Shown one piece after another: positions 32,330 through 36,300 of a stretch of DNA of 36,300 bases. The stretch lies in contig CAZVYN010000039.1 in the NCBI GenBank assembly GCA_964631125.1, forward strand, positions 1 through 36,300, given 5' to 3'. Source of the stretch: CAZVYN01 sp964631125 (GTDB taxonomy: Bacteria > Eisenbacteria > RBG-16-71-46 > CAIMUX01). The stretch's first letter is position 1. Every line of letters starts with the position of its first letter. Below the pieces are notes generated by a model. It saw only the letters and a program-made list of their open reading frames with translations. It searched no databases and was not told the origin of the DNA. The position numbers were made by a program, and so were the translations under genes.

Positions 32330-32953
32330 TCAGTCCCGTCCCAGATAGGCGCGCTCGATCCCGAGCAGCACCTTGATGCTGTAGGCCACGCCTCCCAACG
32401 CCACGCCGATGATGATGGCGCGCTTCGCCGCCAGGTTGGGCACGCCGAGGATCCAGGCGACGAGCGCGTTGTTGGCCTCGCCGATCGGCGAGGGGAGCGG
32501 CAGCATCCGCAACATGACGACGAACGCGGTGATGAGCAGCACCGCCGCGAGCATGGTTCGCACGCGGAAGGCCCGATAGGCGGCGCTGGCGACGTAGAAC
32601 GCGAGGAGCGAGAAGAGCGTCGCCTGCGCGGGCACCAGCACATGCTGGAAGAGGTTCATGAAGAGCGTCCCGCGCTCCAAACTGGATCGCTGGAGCCCGC
32701 TCACCACCATGACGAGGAAGCCGGCCAGAGTGACCAGGGCGTAGATCCGCTCTTTCGGATCGCGCCGCGCCTTCTGCGCCGTGTTCATCAACAGCGAGTA
32801 GATCCCGATCGGCAGCGAGAGGATGCCGATCACGATGACGAAGTCGTTGGCGTAGGTGAAGAGATCCTGCGAGATCTGGTGCGGCACGAAGAACTGAAGC
32901 ACCATGAGGATGCCGGTGATGAAAACGATGCTGAGCGGTAGCGCGCGCTTCAT
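32330..32953 (-). CDS. Polytopic membrane protein, unknown (cluster gene 2)
   Basis: A 207-residue protein with about six membrane segments (LSIVFITGILMVLQFFV, FVIVIGILSLPIGIYSLLM, YALVTLAGFLVMVVSGL, LVPAQATLFSLLAFYVASA, AVLLITAFVVMLRML, and a final IIIGVALGGVAYSIKVLLG). No recognised motif. ATG 32953 overlaps the stop of the upstream cluster gene by 4 bp. The loop NTAQKARRDPKERIYA is strongly basic and should face the cytoplasm. Confidence 0.75.
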   Translation of the reverse strand: MKRALPLSIVFITGILMVLQFFVPHQISQDLFTYANDFVIVIGILSLPIGIYSLLMNTAQKARRDPKERIYALVTLAGFLVMVVSGLQRSSLERGTLFMNLFQHVLVPAQATLFSLLAFYVASAAYRAFRVRTMLAAVLLITAFVVMLRMLPLPSPIGEANNALVAWILGVPNLAAKRAIIIGVALGGVAYSIKVLLGIERAYLGRD

Positions 32954-34191
32954 GCGGTGTGCACCAGTCGCGCCAGGCCGTCCCACCCGAGCGTCGCCAG
33001 GATCACCCCGACCAAGAGGAAGGCCAGCAGCACGAGCTTCGTCCAGTCCTGCGCCTTGAGCGGTCCGAGCAGCACGGGATCCTGCGAGAGATAGGCGGAC
33101 GCGGCGTAGAGTTCCTCGCCGATCAGGGTGTAGTCGGTCGCCGCGACGAAGAAAGGGATCTGCGAGAGCTGATCGGTGCCGGAGATCTGGATGGCGCCGG
33201 CCGCGCTTCCCGCCTCGGCCAAGAGCAGCGCCTCGGCGTGGAAGACCCCCATGTAGAAGTTGGTCGCCGTCTTCTCCCGGATCATGAGCCCGTTGACCGC
33301 GGCCACGTAGGGAAACTGCATGGCCGAGACGTAGAAGACGCTCTCCGGCCGATAGACCTCTGGGCGGCCGGCCTGGAGATAGCCCTCCTTCACCGTCTCC
33401 TGCGCGACGGCGAGCATGACCGGATCGTTCACCGGCACGAGGAGCGGCGTCTGGTACTCCGCCGTCCGCTTGGCCACCCGTGAGAGCACCGTGAATCCCG
33501 CGATCGTCGCGACGTCGCCCGCCGTCCCGGTTCCTAGACAGAAGAGGATCGGTCGTCCCATCTCGGTCGCGCGTCCGATCGCTTCGTCGACGGCGTCGAT
33601 CCCTCCGATCGGCCGCACGTAGAGCGGCTTTCCGCTCTTGGCCGTCTGGATGAAGTAGAGCACCGCCCCGGCGAAGAGCAGCGTGAAGATCAAGAGCGAG
33701 AGGCGTCCGCGATGCAACCAGTTGCCCGCCGGCACGCCCGAGACCGGTGCGCTCCACTCGGAGGTAGCCCCCCCGCCGCCCGTCGCGCGCACGACGACCT
33801 CGACCGCAACGCCGGTCGCGATGAACTTCGGATTGATCTCGCCGCCGAGCATCTCGTCTTCATCGCGGTGGATGTACTCGCCGGTTCCACCCGGCGCCGT
33901 CCCGAGGCTGACCCAGGTCGACTCCGGCGCGCCCGCGGCGGGAATGCGCGCGATCTCATAGGCCACGAGTTCGGCCGGCTCGCCGCCGACACTCCAACGG
34001 ACCGTGACGCCATGGCCGTTGTCATCGGGCGCGTCGGTTACGGTTACTCCGGTCGGCGCCGGCAGCCGGATCTGCGCGAGCACCGCCTGCGAGATCAGCA
34101 GCGAGCAGAGGAGAGCGAGGACAACGCCGCCGGATGCGATCGCCGGGCTCGTCGAGAGTCGGCTCTGCAAAACCGGTCGTGGTCGCTCCAT
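32950..34191 (-). CDS. Membrane protein with Fn3-like ectodomain, probably DUF6754-type (cluster gene 1)
   Basis: A 413-residue protein. It has a signal or anchor segment at about 20-40 (GGVVLALLCSLLISQAVLAQ), a beta-rich region to about 155 resembling an Fn3 domain (PTGVTVTDAPDDNGHGVTVRW), and a membrane segment about 163-182. A soluble domain of about 200 residues follows (GGIDAVDEAIGRATEMGRPILF, GDVATIAGFTVLSRVA, VNDPVMLAVAQETVKEGY), then a last membrane helix. I associate the soluble domain with an uncharacterised DUF (6754) from memory. ATG 34191 lacks a good ribosome-binding site; an in-frame TTG at 34221 has aggaaa upstream, so the start is uncertain. It heads the cluster and is divergent from yjbQ. 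Confidence 0.72.
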   Translation of the reverse strand: MERPRPVLQSRLSTSPAIASGGVVLALLCSLLISQAVLAQIRLPAPTGVTVTDAPDDNGHGVTVRWSVGGEPAELVAYEIARIPAAGAPESTWVSLGTAPGGTGEYIHRDEDEMLGGEINPKFIATGVAVEVVVRATGGGGATSEWSAPVSGVPAGNWLHRGRLSLLIFTLLFAGAVLYFIQTAKSGKPLYVRPIGGIDAVDEAIGRATEMGRPILFCLGTGTAGDVATIAGFTVLSRVAKRTAEYQTPLLVPVNDPVMLAVAQETVKEGYLQAGRPEVYRPESVFYVSAMQFPYVAAVNGLMIREKTATNFYMGVFHAEALLLAEAGSAAGAIQISGTDQLSQIPFFVAATDYTLIGEELYAASAYLSQDPVLLGPLKAQDWTKLVLLAFLLVGVILATLGWDGLARLVHTA

Positions 34192-34258
34192 GGCCGCGGA
34201 TATTCGACGCGGCGCGAACAACGCCGCAAGTGCTTTTCCTGAATGACGAGGAGGCAGC

Positions 34259-34696
34259 GTGCACCAGGAGACGATCTACACCCGCTCACGCGGCGCCGGA
34301 TTGCACGACATCACGTCGGAGGTGGCCCAGGTCGTCGCTCACTCCGGAATCGCCACGGGGATCTGCCACGTGTTCGTGCAGCACACCTCGGCCTCGCTCC
34401 TCATCCAGGAGAATGCCGACCCGGCCGCGAGGCGCGACCTGGAGCGATACTTCGCGCGCATCGCGCCCGAGAACGATCCCGCCTACGAGCACACCGCCGA
34501 GGGACCCGACGACATGCCCTCGCATCTGCGCGCGGCCCTCACTTCGACCTCGGAATCGATCCCGGTCTCGCGCGGTCGTCTCGCGCTCGGGACCTGGCAG
34601 GGGCTTTATCTCTTCGAGCACCGCCGCACTCAGCACAGCCGCACGTTGGTGGTGACGGTCTGGGGAGCGGGGAGCGACGGTCCTACGGGATCGTGA
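34259..34696 (+). CDS. yjbQ: YjbQ / UPF0047 family protein
   Basis: A 145-residue protein matching the YjbQ family over its whole length: HDITSEVAQVVAHSGIATGICHVFVQHTSASLLIQENAD with the conserved histidine, and GTWQGLYLFEHR. Members are small trimers with weak thiamine-phosphate synthase activity, and their true role is unsettled. The GTG start at 34259 has gaggagg a few bases upstream. The 3' end overlaps the end of the convergent gene by 14 bp. Confidence 0.93.
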   Translation: MHQETIYTRSRGAGLHDITSEVAQVVAHSGIATGICHVFVQHTSASLLIQENADPAARRDLERYFARIAPENDPAYEHTAEGPDDMPSHLRAALTSTSESIPVSRGRLALGTWQGLYLFEHRRTQHSRTLVVTVWGAGSDGPTGS

Positions 34697-35669
34697 ACGG
34701 CACGAAGCCGGTCGTCGCGACCTCTCTCCCCGCCTGCAGCGCCTTCACTTCGAAGAGCAACGAGGTCTCGACCGGCCCGTTGCGCAATTGCGAGATCGGT
34801 ATCCGCCGTTCGCGCACTTCCGACGGCGGCGCGGCGAAGAGCGTGTCGAGACGCGGCGAGAAGATCGAGAGTCGGTAGGCCTCGGCCCCTGGATCGGTCC
34901 AGGTGAACGTGATGGCGTCCGATCCGATCTGTGGCCGCGCCGCTTCGAAGTAGGCGAGTCGCGGCCCCTGCGGGGGCGGCACGATCGTGCGCGGCGCCTT
35001 CGGGCCGGCGGCCGGTTCGGTACTCCCCCGCTCGATGCTCTCGCTCGTTCGCTCCTGACCGAGGGGGCGACCGAGGTTCTCGCGGACGAACCAGACCAGG
35101 AAGACGAGCGCCGCCAAGCCCACGCCCACCGCCAACAGCCGCGACCCGGAGACACGGATCAACGGAAGTTGCTGGCTGAGCGACGGTCGGCCGGCGGGCG
35201 CGGTCGCCGGGTTGCTGAAGTAGCCGTCGAGGAAACAACCGAGTTCGCCCTCGACCTTGGTCCAGCCGGAGCGCTCCAGCATGACGGCGTCGGAGGCCGG
35301 GTCGAGGAATGCGCGGTATTCGCCGTCGAGCATCCGGCAGGTGACGCACTCCGCCGTGTGCGCGCGCACCTCTGTTTCGATCGCGCGTCCCTCCGCCGGC
35401 AACAAGCAGCGCCACGGTTCGGGGCATCCCGAGGTGAGCGGCTCGACCATCGAGACCGCATCGGGGCCTGCGGTCGCGGAGTGCAGGATGCTGCGCGACG
35501 GCGTCGCGTGGAGCCTTCGCAGCTCGAGGAAGAGCCAGGCGCCGAACGAACAGCCCTCGGGAATTCGCCCGAGAGAATGCGCGGCGCGAAGAATCGCCGC
35601 ACGTGTGCGCTCGACCGCGTGGTCATGGTTACGCAGGCGGGCGTACGACCAGAGGTAGGCGTTCTCCAC
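34683..35669 (-). CDS. Membrane protein with anti-sigma-type zinc motif and Fn3-like C-terminal domain
   Basis: A protein of at least 328 residues. The N-terminal part (ENAYLWSYARLRNHDHAVERT ... FGAWLFLELRRL) has the helix pattern of sigma-70 region 2 (tentative). HTAECVTCRML is an H-x3-C-x2-C zinc motif as in anti-sigma factors. One membrane segment follows (LLAVGVGLAALVFLVWFV), then an Fn3-like domain (FTWTDPGAEAYRLSIFSP) similar to that of the 16803-17396 product. The only ordinary start is GTG 35669, which has no ribosome-binding site and falls inside what looks like a helix. The frame stays open and protein-like for 65 codons upstream with no ATG, GTG or TTG, so the true start is unresolved. 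Likely role: envelope signalling. Confidence 0.62.
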   Translation of the reverse strand: MENAYLWSYARLRNHDHAVERTRAAILRAAHSLGRIPEGCSFGAWLFLELRRLHATPSRSILHSATAGPDAVSMVEPLTSGCPEPWRCLLPAEGRAIETEVRAHTAECVTCRMLDGEYRAFLDPASDAVMLERSGWTKVEGELGCFLDGYFSNPATAPAGRPSLSQQLPLIRVSGSRLLAVGVGLAALVFLVWFVRENLGRPLGQERTSESIERGSTEPAAGPKAPRTIVPPPQGPRLAYFEAARPQIGSDAITFTWTDPGAEAYRLSIFSPRLDTLFAAPPSEVRERRIPISQLRNGPVETSLLFEVKALQAGREVATTGFVPFTIP

Positions 35670-35864
35670 ATGCGTCGCGATCAGTTCGCGAACGACGGGG
35701 CGCCGATCGGGGTCCTGCTCCCATCCGCGGGCGGCGAGGACGCGCTCACGCTCCAGGGCGGGAACGAAGAGCCGGGGATTCGGTGCGGTGACGATGATGA
35801 TTCTCCCGGGGGCCGGTCGGTTCCCGTCCCTCCCGTCAGGCCTGCTGGAGACAGACCGACGCCC
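35670..35864 (-). other. Open, protein-like frame upstream of the zinc-motif gene without a usual start
   Basis: This 65-codon stretch is in frame with the gene below it. It reads IIIVTAPNPRLFVPALERER, then VLAARGWEQDPDRRPVVREL, and passes straight into the called start. Candidate unusual starts are CTG 35756 and the three ATC codons at 35795-35801, which have cgggag just upstream. The frame is closed by TGA at 35867-35865. A frameshift or base error is an equal possibility. Beyond it, 35868-35998 shows nothing but the spacer to the divergent gene. Confidence 0.45.
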
Positions 35865-35998
35865 TCAGGTCGGCGTCATCAGGGAGGAGCAGCGTCGATA
35901 GTAGTCCCTTGTTGTCCCTCCTTGTCGAGGCGCGCCGCGACCTGCCACTCTCCGGCCGCGCCGCCCTTCCGGCTGGCGCCATCCCAAGGAGAGTGCTC

Positions 35999-36289
35999 GT
36001 GAGCGCCAAGTGTGACCTTCCCCTGCATGGTCTGACCGTCGTGATAGAGACTCGGTCCGACGGCCAGGCCTCCGCGCCCAAGCTCTACATCGGTCGTTTC
36101 GACTACGAGAACGAGGAGTTCATCCTCTTGCACGACGCCGACGTGCAGGAGCTGGGACCGGGATTTGAAAAAGACGCTTACTTGTTGCGAACGGCCAAGT
36201 TCGGGGTGCGACAGACGGTGGATCGGGTGACGGTGCGGCGGGCGGTGGTGGAGTCGGTGCGGAGGTTGACGGAGGTGGTGGGGGCGTAG
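35999..36289 (+). CDS. Small conserved-looking protein, unknown
   Basis: A 96-residue protein beginning SAKCDLPLHGLTVVIETR and continuing with LYIGRFDYENEEFILLHDADV and a basic helix (TAKFGVRQTVDRVTVRRAVV). The strand-rich first half could be an Sm-like or PRC-like small barrel, but I do not recognise the family. GTG 35999 has aaggag six bases upstream. The frame is open to 35909, but the added residues do not look like protein. No signal peptide or membrane segment. Confidence 0.6.
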   Translation: MSAKCDLPLHGLTVVIETRSDGQASAPKLYIGRFDYENEEFILLHDADVQELGPGFEKDAYLLRTAKFGVRQTVDRVTVRRAVVESVRRLTEVVGA

Positions 36290-36300
36290 GGGATGAGAAC

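Noticed and set aside
34022..34289. Small minus-strand open frames between the cluster gene and yjbQ
   Set aside because: They overlap the start of the DUF6754-like gene in other frames and have no protein-like pattern.

Overview
The window is GC-rich bacterial chromosome, densely packed with genes on both strands and carrying no tRNA, rRNA, CRISPR array or insertion sequence that I can see. Several hallmarks point to an uncultured FCB-type lineage, possibly Candidatus Eisenbacteria: a secreted metalloprotease with a FlgD-like C-terminal tail, a GWxTD-type lipoprotein, a TonB-dependent-receptor-like porin, and a GreA-type factor fused to a very large N-terminal region. The phylum assignment is inference. 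Two genes can only be read in full if UGA is decoded as selenocysteine, so the host very probably has selenocysteine machinery, although none is encoded here.

Layout. 1-3458 (+): lysine 6-aminotransferase, a type II asparaginase with an unusual acidic insertion, and a YihX-like HAD phosphatase. 3483-4697 (-): DNA polymerase IV, divergent from a TonB-receptor-like outer-membrane protein (4795-7614). 7615-9620: an intergenic region with a large palindrome, a terminator and a degenerate 7-nt repeat, followed on the minus strand by an exported redoxin and a free-standing DsbD N-terminal domain. 9725-15122 (+): ferritin-like di-iron protein, Gre fusion, phosphoglycolate-phosphatase-like HAD, and a secreted-protein gene split by one in-frame TAA. 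15192-18213: NmrA-like protein, cupin, a SelW/Rdx-family selenoprotein (-), a membrane-anchored protein and a small outer-membrane barrel. 18250-28377: large M36-like protease (-), then DUF1579 protein, methyltransferase, S9 peptidase and GWxTD lipoprotein (+).

34191-28418 (-) is a tight run of seven genes. Four encode integral membrane proteins of unknown function, two encode TPM-domain proteins, and the last encodes an exported DsbA/FrnE-like selenoprotein whose active site reads U-P-W-C. The end of the window holds YjbQ (+), a membrane protein with an anti-sigma-type zinc motif and a possible sigma-region-2-like N-terminus (-), and a small conserved-looking protein (+).

Common themes. Envelope thiol-redox chemistry recurs (redoxin, DsbD N-domain, DsbA selenoprotein, SelW), as do secretion and outer-membrane functions. 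The strongest new observations are the two hidden selenoprotein genes, each followed by a stem-loop placed and shaped like a bacterial SECIS element, and the coupled four-gene membrane cluster beside one of them.
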